A stretch of DNA of 38,141 bases from the NCBI RefSeq assembly GCF_018101125.2, contig NZ_JAELVF020000001.1, positions 4,687,705-4,725,845 of the forward strand, given 5' to 3'. The DNA is from Streptomyces tardus. GTDB lineage: Bacteria > Actinomycetota > Actinomycetes > Streptomycetales > Streptomycetaceae. Shown here in pieces: positions 16,583 to 24,617 of the stretch. The first letter of the stretch is position 1; the number at the start of each line of letters is the position of its first letter. The notes below the pieces were generated by a model. It did no database searches, was not told where the DNA came from, and worked only from the letters and a program-made list of their open reading frames with translations. Position numbers and translations under genes: made by a program.

Positions 16583-17539
16583 ATGGCGATTGCCAAGGCC
16601 GAGCGGCTGATGAACCTGGCGCTGTGTCTGCTGGGTACGGGACGGCCGCTGACCAAACGGGAGTTGCGGTCCTCGATCGAGGCGTACCTGGAGGCCGGGT
16701 CCGAGGACTCCTTCAACCGGATGTTCGAGCGCGACAAGGACGATCTGCGCGAACTCGGCCTGGTCATCGAGACCGTGGAGAACTTCGAGGGCGAGGTCGG
16801 CTACCACGCCCGCCGCGACCGCAACCGGCTGCCCGATGTCTCGCTCGACGCCGAGGAGGCGGCGGCGCTCCAGCTCGCCGCCAAAGTGTGGCAGCAGGCG
16901 AGACTCGCCGGGGCGGCGAGCGGGGCGCTGCAGAAGCTGCGCGCCGCGGGCATGCCGGACAGCGAGGTCGGCGCCGGCTCCTACGACGCGCTCGAACCGC
17001 GCATCCCGGCGAGGGAGGCGGCGTTCGAACCGCTGATGCTCGCCTGCCGCGACCGGCGGCCGGTGGTCTTCGCCTACCGCAAGTCCAACTCCGCGAAGGC
17101 CGAGCGGCGCCAGGTCGAACCCTGGATCCTGGAGTGCTGGCGGGGGCACTGGTACCTCGCCGGCTGGGACCGCGACCGCCGGGCCGAGCGGGTGTTCCGT
17201 CTCTCCCGCATCACCGGGCCGGTCCGCTCGCGGGTCGGCGAGTACACCGCGGAGGTGCCCGATCAGGTACGGGTGCGGGAGACCGCCGAGCGCTGGGCCG
17301 GAGAGGGCGCCACCACCGAGAGTGCGCTGATCCAGCTGCGCCAGGGGTGCGGTTACCCGCTGCGCGCCAGGGCCACCCGGATGCGGGAACTCGGTGACGG
17401 CTGGGAGGAGTTGGAGATCCCGTACGGGCACGGACTGGACGCCTGGCTGGCGGAGTTCGGGCCCGATGTGGTGGTGCTGGAGCCCGCCGAGCTGCGTGCG
17501 GACATCATCGACCGGCTGCGTGCCGTGGCCAAGGGCTGA
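16583..17539 (+). CDS. pafB: WYL-domain transcription regulator PafB
   Basis: 318 residues. An N-terminal winged helix-turn-helix (about 1-75, KAERLMNLALCLLGTGRPLTKREL and FNRMFERDKDDLRELGLVIE) is followed by a WYL domain (about 140-235; YRKSNSAKAERRQVEPWILECWRGHWYLAGWDRDRRAERVFRLSRI). The C-terminal WCX extension continues to the end. With PafC it forms the activator of the LexA-independent DNA-damage response in mycobacteria, reading RecA-NDp promoters. The ATG at 16583 follows AGAAGGGG. pafC follows after 11 bp, so the pair is an operon. Confidence 0.93.
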   Translation: MAIAKAERLMNLALCLLGTGRPLTKRELRSSIEAYLEAGSEDSFNRMFERDKDDLRELGLVIETVENFEGEVGYHARRDRNRLPDVSLDAEEAAALQLAAKVWQQARLAGAASGALQKLRAAGMPDSEVGAGSYDALEPRIPAREAAFEPLMLACRDRRPVVFAYRKSNSAKAERRQVEPWILECWRGHWYLAGWDRDRRAERVFRLSRITGPVRSRVGEYTAEVPDQVRVRETAERWAGEGATTESALIQLRQGCGYPLRARATRMRELGDGWEELEIPYGHGLDAWLAEFGPDVVVLEPAELRADIIDRLRAVAKG

Positions 17540-17550
17540 GGGGGCGGGAC

Positions 17551-18519
17551 GTGGCGACCAACGCCATCGACCAGACGAGGCGGATGCTCTCGCTGGTGAC
17601 GTATCTCAGGGAGCGACCGGGCGCCCGTGTCGAGGACGTGGCGCGCGCCTTCGGCGTGACCCCGGACGAGCTGATCTCCGACCTCAACGTGCTGCCCATG
17701 TGCGGCACCAGCTTCCGTGGCGGGGATCTGCTGGACATCGACACCGACGGCGAGCACATCTGGTGGCACAACTCCGAGGCGGTGACGGGCGGTGAGCCGC
17801 TGCGCATCGCCGCCGACGAGGCGACCGCGCTGCTGGTGGCCGCCCGCGCCGTGGCCACCCTGCCGGGTCTGCGGGAGAGCGACCGGCTCGCGCTGCTGCG
17901 CGCCACCGCCAAGCTCGAGACCGCAGCGGGGGACAGCGCGGCGGCCAGCGCCCGGCTGGCGGTGACGTTCGAGTCCGAGGGCGGGGTCTTCGCCGACCTC
18001 GACCGCGCCATCGCCGAGCGCCGCCGGGTCTGGCTCCGGTACTACTCGCCCTCCCGGGACGAGTTGACCGAGCGTGAGGTCGACCCCATCCGGCTCTTCG
18101 TGCTCGGGCACACCTACGTCGAGGCGTGGTGCCGGCTCTCGGAGGCCCGGCGCACTTTCCGGCTGGACCGCGTCGCGGAGATCGCACTGCTCGACAAGCC
18201 GGCCGACCCGCCGTCGATCGAGCCGCGCGACCTGTCCGCGGGCCTGGTGCAGCCCTCCGAGGACGACCCGGAGGTGGTCGTGGAGGTCGGCCCCGGCGGT
18301 CGCTGGGTCGCCGAGTACTACCCGCACGACAGCGCCGAGGAGCGCCCCGACGGCGGGCTGCGGATCGTACTGAGGTCGCCCGACCCGGCGTCACTTCGCA
18401 GGCTGGCGCTGCGGCTTGGCCGCGACGGCCGGATCATCGAGCCGGTGGAGCTCGCGCACGCCGCCACCGATGCGGCCAGAGCCGCCCTCGCGGCGTACGA
18501 GGAGGACGCGGTCCACTAG
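17551..18519 (+). CDS. pafC: WYL-domain transcription regulator PafC
   Basis: 322 residues, with the same architecture as PafB: N-terminal helix-turn-helix (about 8-55, RMLSLVTYLRERPGARVEDVARAFGVTPDEL), WYL core (RRRVWLRYYSPSRDELTEREVDPIRLFVLGHTYVEAWCRLSEARRTFRLDRV) and WCX C-terminus. It is the partner of PafB. GTG at 17551 follows GGGGCGGGAC. The conservation of both halves suggests a functional heterodimer. Promoter candidates with its known motif occur at 1022-1044, 8516-8538 and 20487-20509. Confidence 0.93.
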   Translation: MATNAIDQTRRMLSLVTYLRERPGARVEDVARAFGVTPDELISDLNVLPMCGTSFRGGDLLDIDTDGEHIWWHNSEAVTGGEPLRIAADEATALLVAARAVATLPGLRESDRLALLRATAKLETAAGDSAAASARLAVTFESEGGVFADLDRAIAERRRVWLRYYSPSRDELTEREVDPIRLFVLGHTYVEAWCRLSEARRTFRLDRVAEIALLDKPADPPSIEPRDLSAGLVQPSEDDPEVVVEVGPGGRWVAEYYPHDSAEERPDGGLRIVLRSPDPASLRRLALRLGRDGRIIEPVELAHAATDAARAALAAYEEDAVH

Positions 18520-18528
18520 GGTCGTGGC

Positions 18529-18732
18529 ATGTTCTGGCCGATGTTCTTTCTCGTCTGCGCCTTTCTCGGCGTCGCGGTCCTGGGCGTGCTGGCGGTCCGT
18601 GTCGGGCTGGAGGTCCGGCGCTTTTCCCGCGCGGTGGGCGACAGCGCCGAGCGCATCGCCCGTGCCGCGGAGGAGCTGGAGCGTTCCGCCGAGCCGCTGA
18701 GCGGCCACGTTGCCCTCACTCGACGGGGTTGA
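18529..18732 (+). CDS. Small membrane protein after pafC
   Basis: 67 residues. One N-terminal transmembrane segment (about 3-25, MFFLVCAFLGVAVLGVLAV) is followed by a charged amphipathic helix (VGLEVRRFSRAVGDSAERIARAAEELERSAEPL). The pattern resembles short DUF948-like or TatA-like topology proteins, but the function is unknown. There is no ribosome site. TAGGGT at 18517-18522, spanning the pafC stop, ends 6 nt before the ATG, so a leaderless transcript is possible; coupling to pafC is the alternative. Confidence 0.7.
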   Translation: MFWPMFFLVCAFLGVAVLGVLAVRVGLEVRRFSRAVGDSAERIARAAEELERSAEPLSGHVALTRRG

Positions 18733-18756
18733 CCGGCCCGGTTCGCGCGCAAGCGG

Positions 18757-18772
18757 GCGCCCGGGCGGGCGC
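18757..18772 (+). terminator. Possible terminator after the pafBC operon
   Basis: GCGCCCG (18757-18763) and CGGGCGC (18766-18772) form a tight GC stem followed by TTCGGTCGGTTTT. The loop is very small, so the effective stem is 6 bp. Confidence 0.4.
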
Positions 18773-18822
18773 TTCGGTCGGTTTTGGGTGACCCGGCCGG
18801 TCAGCCGGGGGATGCGCGGGGA

Positions 18823-18853
18823 TTGCCAGGCGTTTACCCTCCCGCGTTACGAT
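18823..18853 (+). promoter_or_regulatory. Weak promoter candidate for tatA-tatC
   Basis: TTGCCA (18823-18828) and TACGAT (18848-18853) are separated by 19 bp, slightly long. The leader to tatA would be about 95 nt and contains the inverted repeat at 18907-18919. Confidence 0.35.
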
Positions 18854-18906
18854 GATTTCCGTCGGGATACGGTCGGGCATGCTGGCGACCGGTCGACAGT
18901 GCACAC

Positions 18907-18919
18907 GTATCGTCGATAC
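18907..18919. repeat. Inverted repeat in the tatA leader
   Basis: GTATCG-T-CGATAC is a 6+1+6 inverted repeat 36 bp before the tatA start, upstream of its ribosome site GAGAAGG. It could be a regulator site. The right arm sequence GTCGATACCG also occurs in the pafB leader near 16555-16564. Confidence 0.5.
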
Positions 18920-18955
18920 CGCTACGTACCACAGCCTCGGTGAGAAGGTAGACAC

Positions 18956-19258
18956 ATGATTGGTCAGGTCGGTCCTTGGCAGCTGGTGATTCTGGTTGTC
19001 CTCGTCGTGGTGGTCTTCGGCGCGAAGCGGCTCCCGGACACCGCCCGTTCGCTCGGCAAGTCCCTGCGCATCCTCAAGAGTGAGACCTCCGCGATGAAGA
19101 AGGACGGTGGCTCCTCCTCGGACACCGGCCGCGCCGAGTCCACCGAGGGGCGCTCCGACGCCGACGCCTCCGCCCCCTCCCGCACCATCCAGGCCGCACC
19201 CGGCGATGTGAGCAGCTCCCGACCGGTCGACGAGCCCAAGCGCACCAGCCAGGGCTGA
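18956..19258 (+). CDS. tatA: Twin-arginine translocase subunit TatA
   Basis: 100 residues. A short N-terminal membrane helix (about 6-21, GPWQLVILVVLVVVVF) leads through the conserved FGAKRLPDTARSLG hinge into an amphipathic helix (SLRILKSETSAMKKD). A Ser/Asp/Arg-rich disordered tail follows. TatA oligomers form the pore-like element of the Tat exporter for folded proteins. The ATG at 18956 follows GAGAAGG. tatC follows 94 bp downstream; no tatB is present here, which is usual for Streptomyces. Confidence 0.95.
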   Translation: MIGQVGPWQLVILVVLVVVVFGAKRLPDTARSLGKSLRILKSETSAMKKDGGSSSDTGRAESTEGRSDADASAPSRTIQAAPGDVSSSRPVDEPKRTSQG

Positions 19259-19310
19259 GAACCGCAGTAGTTCATCGTCGGCAGCGGGCGGCCTTCCGGC
19301 CTCCCGGCGA

Positions 19311-19327
19311 CCCCCGTAGGACGGGGG
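19311..19327 (+). terminator. Hairpin between tatA and tatC
   Basis: CCCCCGT (19311-19317) and ACGGGGG (19321-19327) pair around AGG. A stable stem without a T tract between two co-directional genes fits partial termination or mRNA stabilisation, which would give the excess of TatA over TatC known for the system. Confidence 0.5.
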
Positions 19328-19352
19328 CCGCGTCGTGAGATAGGGACGTGGG

Positions 19353-20306
19353 TTGCTGAAGTCCGCCCGCAAGCAGAGCTCCGCCAGCAAGCAGAGCAAG
19401 GACCCCGAGGGGCGGATGCCTCTGGTGGAGCACCTGCGCGAGCTGCGCAACCGCATGGTCAAGTCGCTGCTGGCCGTACTGCCGTTGATGGTGCTCGCGC
19501 TGTTCTTCGCCAAGGACATCATCGAGTTCGTCACGGACCCGGTGCCGCAGTGCACGAGCGAGCTGGAGGCCGCGGCGCAGGAGGGGCGTTGTGCGGTCCT
19601 CTCCCAGGTGGGTCTGACCTCGCCCTTCACCACGTTCATCAAGGTGTCGCTGATCACCGCGCTGGTCGGCGCGGCCCCGGTCTGGCTCTACCAGATGTGG
19701 GCCTTCCTGGCGCCCGGCCTGCACAACAAGGAGAAGAAGTACGCGCTCTCCACGGTGGCGTTCGGCACGCCGCTCTTCCTCACCGGCGCCTACCTCGCGT
19801 ACTGGGTGCTGCCGCACGCCGTGCCCGTACTGCTGAGCTTCAGCATCGACGGTTCGACGAACTACATCACCGCCGACGACATGATCGACATCTCGGTGAA
19901 GCTGACGCTGGCCTTCGGGCTCGCCTTCCAGCTCCCGCTGATCCTCACCCTGCTCAACCTCGGCGGCGTGCTCAGCGGCAGGCGGATGCTGAGCTGGTGG
20001 CGCGGCATGGTCCTGGGTATCTCGATCTTCGCCGCGCTGGTGACCCCGACCGACCCGTTGTCGATGCTCGTGCTCGCGCTGCCGATCATCGGGCTCTACT
20101 TCGCCGCCACCGCCTTCGCGTTGTTCAACGACCGCCGCAAGGCCAAGGCCGACCCGGACACCGACCTCGACGACGACGAGGCCTCCGACATCGATCTGAC
20201 GCCCTCCACCATCGGAGGCGTCAGCGAGGTCGAGGGTGACGACGGGCGCCATGGCAACGCCAACGGCACCGACCGCCACCGCGGCGGTCTGGACGACGCG
20301 ACCTGA
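19353..20306 (+). CDS. tatC: Twin-arginine translocase subunit TatC
   Basis: 317 residues. MPLVEHLRELRNRMVKSLL is the conserved N-terminal cytoplasmic signature that recognises Tat signal peptides. Six membrane segments follow, including the family's FLAPGLHNKEKKYAL loop. The C-terminal tail (about 262-317) is acidic and low complexity. A TTG start at 19353 is used, since no in-frame ATG or GTG precedes the conserved region; the ribosome site is a weak TAGGGA. It works with TatA to export folded proteins, and candidates with RR-type signals nearby are the FKBP lipoprotein and the phospholipase C. Confidence 0.95.
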   Translation: MLKSARKQSSASKQSKDPEGRMPLVEHLRELRNRMVKSLLAVLPLMVLALFFAKDIIEFVTDPVPQCTSELEAAAQEGRCAVLSQVGLTSPFTTFIKVSLITALVGAAPVWLYQMWAFLAPGLHNKEKKYALSTVAFGTPLFLTGAYLAYWVLPHAVPVLLSFSIDGSTNYITADDMIDISVKLTLAFGLAFQLPLILTLLNLGGVLSGRRMLSWWRGMVLGISIFAALVTPTDPLSMLVLALPIIGLYFAATAFALFNDRRKAKADPDTDLDDDEASDIDLTPSTIGGVSEVEGDDGRHGNANGTDRHRGGLDDAT

Positions 20307-20486
20307 CGAACGGTGGGCGGGAGCGGGCGGTGACGCCCGGCCCGCCCCACAGCCGTGTCCGGCGCTGAACGCCGACGGCGAGCGGTGCGGCAGAGTGGCG
20401 CGGGACGGCGTCGGCCGCGAGCGCCGGCAGGGGTGAACGGTCGGTTGCCGGCGCCGTCACGGGGAGAGCGAAAAACTTCTCGGTGA

Positions 20487-20509
20487 CTGTCAGGGGTGGC
20501 CGGTAGTCT
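20487..20509 (+). promoter_or_regulatory. RecA-NDp/PafBC-like promoter of helY
   Basis: CTGTCAGGG (20487-20495), 8 nt, TAGTCT (20504-20509). The upstream element matches TTGTCRGTG at 7 of 9 and spacing is exact. The -10 ends 9 nt before the helY ATG, so the transcript would be leaderless or nearly so. No ribosome site precedes the ATG. Confidence 0.6.
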
Positions 20510-20518
20510 CGTACCACG

Positions 20519-23320
20519 ATGACCGACGACAAGCCCCCCGCTGAGCGGTACGCGGCGGCCAAGAAGCGCAACGCCGACCAGGCGACGGCGCTCGCCCCCT
20601 TCCGCGAGATGTACGACTTCGAGCTGGACGAGTTCCAGATCCAGGCATGCCAGGCGTTGGAGGCCGGCAAGGGAGTGCTGGTGGCGGCGCCCACCGGTTC
20701 GGGCAAGACCATCGTGGGCGAGTTCGCCGTCCATCTGGCGCTCAGCCAGGGGCGCAAGTGCTTCTACACGACCCCCATCAAGGCGCTGTCCAACCAGAAG
20801 TTCAACGATCTGTCCGCCCGCTACGGCGCGGACAAGGTCGGACTGCTGACCGGCGACAACAGCGTGAACGGCGACGCCCCGGTGATCGTCATGACCACCG
20901 AGGTCCTGCGGAACATGCTGTACGCGGGTTCGCGGGCCCTGGAAGGCCTGGGGCACGTCGTGATGGACGAGGTGCACTACCTCTCCGACCGCTTCCGCGG
21001 CGCCGTCTGGGAAGAGGTGATCATCCACCTCCCCGAGTCGGTCAACCTGGTCTCGCTCTCCGCGACGGTCTCCAACGCCGAGGAGTTCGGCGACTGGCTG
21101 GACACGGTGCGCGGCGACACCGCGGTGATCGTCTCCGAGCACCGCCCGGTGCCGTTGTGGCAGCACGTCCTGGCGGGGCGCCGGATGTACGACCTCTTCG
21201 AGGAGAAGAGCGGGCGCCGCGAGGTCAACCCGGACCTGCAGCGCATGGCCCGGATGGAGAACAGCCGCGTCTCCGGCCCGCGGGACCGCAGGCGCGGCCC
21301 GCGCCGCGAGGCGGACCGGGAGCGTGAGCGGCGTCAGCGCACTCGGATCTGGACGCCCAGCCGCGCGGAGGTGATCGACCGGCTGGACTCCGAGGGCCTG
21401 CTGCCCGCGATCACCTTCATCTTCAGCAGGGCGGGCTGCCAGGCGGCCGTGCAGCAGTGCCTCCACGCCGGGCTGCGGCTCAACGACACCGAGGCGCGGG
21501 CGCGTGTGCGGGCGATCGTCGAGGAGCGCACCGCCGCGATCCCGGACGAGGACCTGCACGTGCTCGGCTACTTCGAGTTCCTCGAGGGCCTCGAGCGGGG
21601 TATCGCCGCGCACCACGCGGGGATGCTGCCCACCTTCAAGGAGGTGGTGGAGGAGCTCTTCGTCAAGGGGCTGGTCAAGGCCGTCTTCGCAACCGAGACA
21701 CTGGCGCTCGGCATCAACATGCCTGCGCGTTCGGTGGTGTTGGAGAAGCTGGTCAAGTGGAACGGCGAGCAGCACGCGGACATCACACCCGGTGAGTTCA
21801 CCCAGCTGACGGGCCGGGCCGGCCGGCGCGGCATCGACGTCGAGGGCCACGCGGTCGTCCTGTGGCAGCGAGGCATGGACCCGGGCGCGGTCGCCGGCCT
21901 CGCGGGCACCCGTACGTATCCGCTGCGGTCCTCCTTCAAGCCGTCGTACAACATGGCGGTCAACCTGGTCGAGCAGTTCGGCCGGCACCGCTCGCGCGAG
22001 CTGCTGGAGACCTCCTTCGCCCAGTTCCAGGCGGACCGCTCGGTGGTTGGCATCTCCCGCCAGGTGCAGAAGAACGAGGAGGGGCTGGAGGGCTACCGGG
22101 AGGGCATGACCTGCCACCTCGGCGACTTCGAGCAGTACGCCCGGCTGCGCCGCGATCTGAAGGACCGGGAGAACGAGCTGGCGCGGGAGGGCGTCGCCCA
22201 GCGCAGGGCGCAGGCCTCCGCAGCGCTGGAGAAGCTCAAGCCGGGCGACGTCATCCATGTGCCCACCGGTCGCTTCGCGGGGCTGGCGCTGGTGCTGGAG
22301 CCCGGGCTGCCGTCCGGGCGCGCTCCGGGCCGTCGCGGCGCCGACCACCACGACGGTCCGCGACCGCTGGTGCTCACGGCACAGCGGCAGGTCAAGCGGC
22401 TGGCCGGGATCGACTTCCCGGTGGCGGTCGAGCCGGTGGACCGGATGCGCATTCCCAAGAGCTTCAACGCCCGCAGCCCGCAGTCGCGTCGGGACCTCGC
22501 GTCGGCGCTGCGCACCAGGGCGGGCCACCACGAGCCGCAGCGCCACCGCAGAGAGCGGGCCGCTGCCGCGGACGACCACGAGATCAGCAGGCTGCGTGCG
22601 GAGCTGCGGGCGCACCCCTGTCACGGTTGCGACGAGCGGGAGGACCACGCCCGGTGGGCCGAGCGCTACCACCGACTGCTGCGTGACACCCGGCAGTTGG
22701 AGCGCCGTATCGAGGGCCGCACCAACACCATCGCGCGCACCTTCGACCGGGTGTACGCCCTGCTGGCCGACCTGGGCTACCTCAGCGGTGACGAGGTGAC
22801 GGTCGACGGCAAGCGGCTGGCGAGGCTGTACGGCGAGCTCGATCTGCTCGCCGCCGAGAGCCTGCGCGAGGGCGTCTGGGAGGGGCTGCCCCCTTCGGAA
22901 CTGGCGTCCTGCGTCTCGGCGTTGGTCTTCGAGGCCCGTGCCGCCGACGACGCGCTGCCACCGCGGCTGCCGACGGGGCGCGCCAAGGACGCGCTGGGCG
23001 AGATGGTCCGCATCTGGGGCAGGCTGGACTCGCTGGAGGACCAGCACCGCATCACCCAGTCCGAGGGGGTCGGGCTGCGGGAGCCGGACCTCGGTTTCGC
23101 CTGGGCCGCCTACCTTTGGGCCGAGGGACACGGGTTGGACGTCGTGCTGCGCGATGTGGACATGCCGGCGGGCGACTTCGTGCGCTGGTGCAAGCAGGTG
23201 ATCGACGTGCTCCAGCAGGTCTCGGCCGCCGCGGGCAGCGGCGGCACCGTGGCGAAGAACACGCGCCGTGCGGTGGAGGCGATGCAGCGCGGCGTCGTCG
23301 CCTACACCTCGGTGGGCTAG
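20519..23320 (+). CDS. helY: Ski2-like superfamily 2 helicase HelY
   Basis: 933 residues. Motifs in order: Q-like segment FELDEFQIQA; Walker A APTGSGKT (Lys63); TPIKALSNQKF (Ia); DEVH box (150-153); SLSAT (III); then TLALGINMPARSVV and QLTGRAGRRGID (V, VI). A Lys/Arg-rich insert (about 245-275) separates the two RecA lobes. The C-terminal half is the DSHCT/HelY-type domain, including a CHGCDEREDHARW stretch. HelY proteins are thought to act on nucleic acid structures, possibly RNA or repair intermediates; the substrate is not certain. Next to tatC, as in many actinobacteria. The PafBC-like promoter suggests damage induction. Confidence 0.93.
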   Translation: MTDDKPPAERYAAAKKRNADQATALAPFREMYDFELDEFQIQACQALEAGKGVLVAAPTGSGKTIVGEFAVHLALSQGRKCFYTTPIKALSNQKFNDLSARYGADKVGLLTGDNSVNGDAPVIVMTTEVLRNMLYAGSRALEGLGHVVMDEVHYLSDRFRGAVWEEVIIHLPESVNLVSLSATVSNAEEFGDWLDTVRGDTAVIVSEHRPVPLWQHVLAGRRMYDLFEEKSGRREVNPDLQRMARMENSRVSGPRDRRRGPRREADRERERRQRTRIWTPSRAEVIDRLDSEGLLPAITFIFSRAGCQAAVQQCLHAGLRLNDTEARARVRAIVEERTAAIPDEDLHVLGYFEFLEGLERGIAAHHAGMLPTFKEVVEELFVKGLVKAVFATETLALGINMPARSVVLEKLVKWNGEQHADITPGEFTQLTGRAGRRGIDVEGHAVVLWQRGMDPGAVAGLAGTRTYPLRSSFKPSYNMAVNLVEQFGRHRSRELLETSFAQFQADRSVVGISRQVQKNEEGLEGYREGMTCHLGDFEQYARLRRDLKDRENELAREGVAQRRAQASAALEKLKPGDVIHVPTGRFAGLALVLEPGLPSGRAPGRRGADHHDGPRPLVLTAQRQVKRLAGIDFPVAVEPVDRMRIPKSFNARSPQSRRDLASALRTRAGHHEPQRHRRERAAAADDHEISRLRAELRAHPCHGCDEREDHARWAERYHRLLRDTRQLERRIEGRTNTIARTFDRVYALLADLGYLSGDEVTVDGKRLARLYGELDLLAAESLREGVWEGLPPSELASCVSALVFEARAADDALPPRLPTGRAKDALGEMVRIWGRLDSLEDQHRITQSEGVGLREPDLGFAWAAYLWAEGHGLDVVLRDVDMPAGDFVRWCKQVIDVLQQVSAAAGSGGTVAKNTRRAVEAMQRGVVAYTSVG

Positions 23321-23334
23321 TCGTCGTCCCTTGT

Positions 23335-23387
23335 GCGGGTGGTCGACTTCCCTTTGCCCGGGGGCGGTTGACCACCCGCTCGGGTGG
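23335..23387 (+). terminator. Terminator after helY with an alternative overlapping hairpin
   Basis: GCGGGTGGTCGAC (23335-23347) pairs with GTTGACCACCCGC (23367-23379) over 13 bp with one wobble. The right arm can instead pair downstream (CCACCC 23372-23377 with GGGTGG 23382-23387, loop of 4), so the two hairpins exclude each other. Confidence 0.6.
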
Positions 23388-23429
23388 CGGGATGTTGGCT
23401 GCACATCAGTTGCTCCAGGGGAGGACGCT

Positions 23430-24617
23430 GTGCGCCGTCGATCGCTTGCCCGAGGACTTCTCCGGCTGGTGAGTGCCCTCACCGGGCTCGCCACCGCAGC
23501 CGCGCTCACCACCGCCGCGCAGGCCGGACCGTCGCGCGACCCCGCGGGCGGGCTGAGGCTGAACCAGATCCAGGCCGTCGCGACCCACAACAGCTACCAC
23601 CGCGAGGTCGGCTTCGCGGAGCAGCGGGTGATGGGGGAGTACGACGCGAACTTCGGCAATCTGCTCTACAGCCACGCCTCGCTCCCGGTGCAGTTCGCCG
23701 AGCAGAAGGTGCGCGGGATCGAGCTGGACGTCTTCCCCGACCCGCGCGGCGGGCTGTACGCCGAACCCCTGATCCGCGGTTTCGCGGGCCAACCGCCTCT
23801 CGGCGAGCCCGAGTTGGAGCGGCCCGGCTTCAAGGTGCTGCACTGGGCCGACTTCGACTACGCGAGCAGCTGCGCGAGCCTGCGCGGCTGTCTGCGCCAG
23901 GTCAAGCGGTGGTCGGACGCCAACCCCGGCCATGTGACCGTCCCGATCCTGCTGGAGCTCAAGCGCACCGACCCGCAGTTCGAGAAGCTCGGCGGTGCGG
24001 TGAGTCCGGCGTGGACCACCGGGTTGCTGGACGCCCTGGACGCGGAGATCCGTACGGTCTTCGGCGAGGACCGCACGGTCACCCCGGACGATCTGCGCAG
24101 GAAGGGCCGGACGCTGGAGGAGTCGGTGCTGCGGCACGGCTGGCCGAAGGTCGCCGACACCCGCGGGCAGGTGATGTTCCTGATGGACAACGACGACCGC
24201 GCGATCCAGGACGCCTACCGCGCGGGCGGCCGGGAGAGCCTCCAGGGCCGGGTGCTGTTCACCGACGCGGAACCGGGCCGCCCGGACGCGGCGTTCGTCA
24301 AGGAGAACGATCCGACGGGCGCGGGCGGCGCGAAGATCGCCGAGCTGGTCGAGCGCGGCTACTACGTGCGCACCCGGTCCGACGTCCCGCTGGACCAGGC
24401 GAGCACCGGTGACCGTACGATGCTGCGGGCCGCCCTGGCCTCGGGTGCACAGATGGTCTCCACCGACTTCCCCTCGCCCGGTATGGCCGCCCGCTACGGC
24501 TCCGACTACACCGCACGGCTGCCCGAGGGCGCTACCGTGCGGTGCAATCCGGTCAGCGTGCCGGCCGAGCGGTGTCCGGGGCGCGATCTGGAGCGGGACC
24601 GGCTAGCCCGCAGCTGA
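23430..24617 (+). CDS. Secreted phosphatidylinositol-specific phospholipase C-like protein (calcium-dependent type)
   Basis: 395 residues. A long signal peptide (MRRRSLARGLLRLVSALTGL to about Ala32) has an RRRSL motif compatible with Tat export. The mature part opens with LNQIQAVATHNSYHR, where His53 is the expected catalytic histidine, followed by KVRGIELDVFPDPRGG (active-site and metal-binding acidic residues), FKVLHWADFDY, VPILLELKR and QVMFLMDNDDRA. The C-terminal MVSTDFPSPGMAARYGSDYTARLP is typical of this actinobacterial family. It would hydrolyse phosphoinositides or glycerophospholipids outside the cell. GTG at 23430 follows GGGGAGGAC. Its stop overlaps the convergent reductase gene by 15 bp. 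Confidence 0.88.
   Translation: MRRRSLARGLLRLVSALTGLATAAALTTAAQAGPSRDPAGGLRLNQIQAVATHNSYHREVGFAEQRVMGEYDANFGNLLYSHASLPVQFAEQKVRGIELDVFPDPRGGLYAEPLIRGFAGQPPLGEPELERPGFKVLHWADFDYASSCASLRGCLRQVKRWSDANPGHVTVPILLELKRTDPQFEKLGGAVSPAWTTGLLDALDAEIRTVFGEDRTVTPDDLRRKGRTLEESVLRHGWPKVADTRGQVMFLMDNDDRAIQDAYRAGGRESLQGRVLFTDAEPGRPDAAFVKENDPTGAGGAKIAELVERGYYVRTRSDVPLDQASTGDRTMLRAALASGAQMVSTDFPSPGMAARYGSDYTARLPEGATVRCNPVSVPAERCPGRDLERDRLARS

Noticed and set aside
20096..23590. Very long minus-strand open frame opposite helY
   Set aside because: It is the antisense shadow of a strongly conserved helicase gene in GC-rich DNA and its translation shows no recognisable domain.
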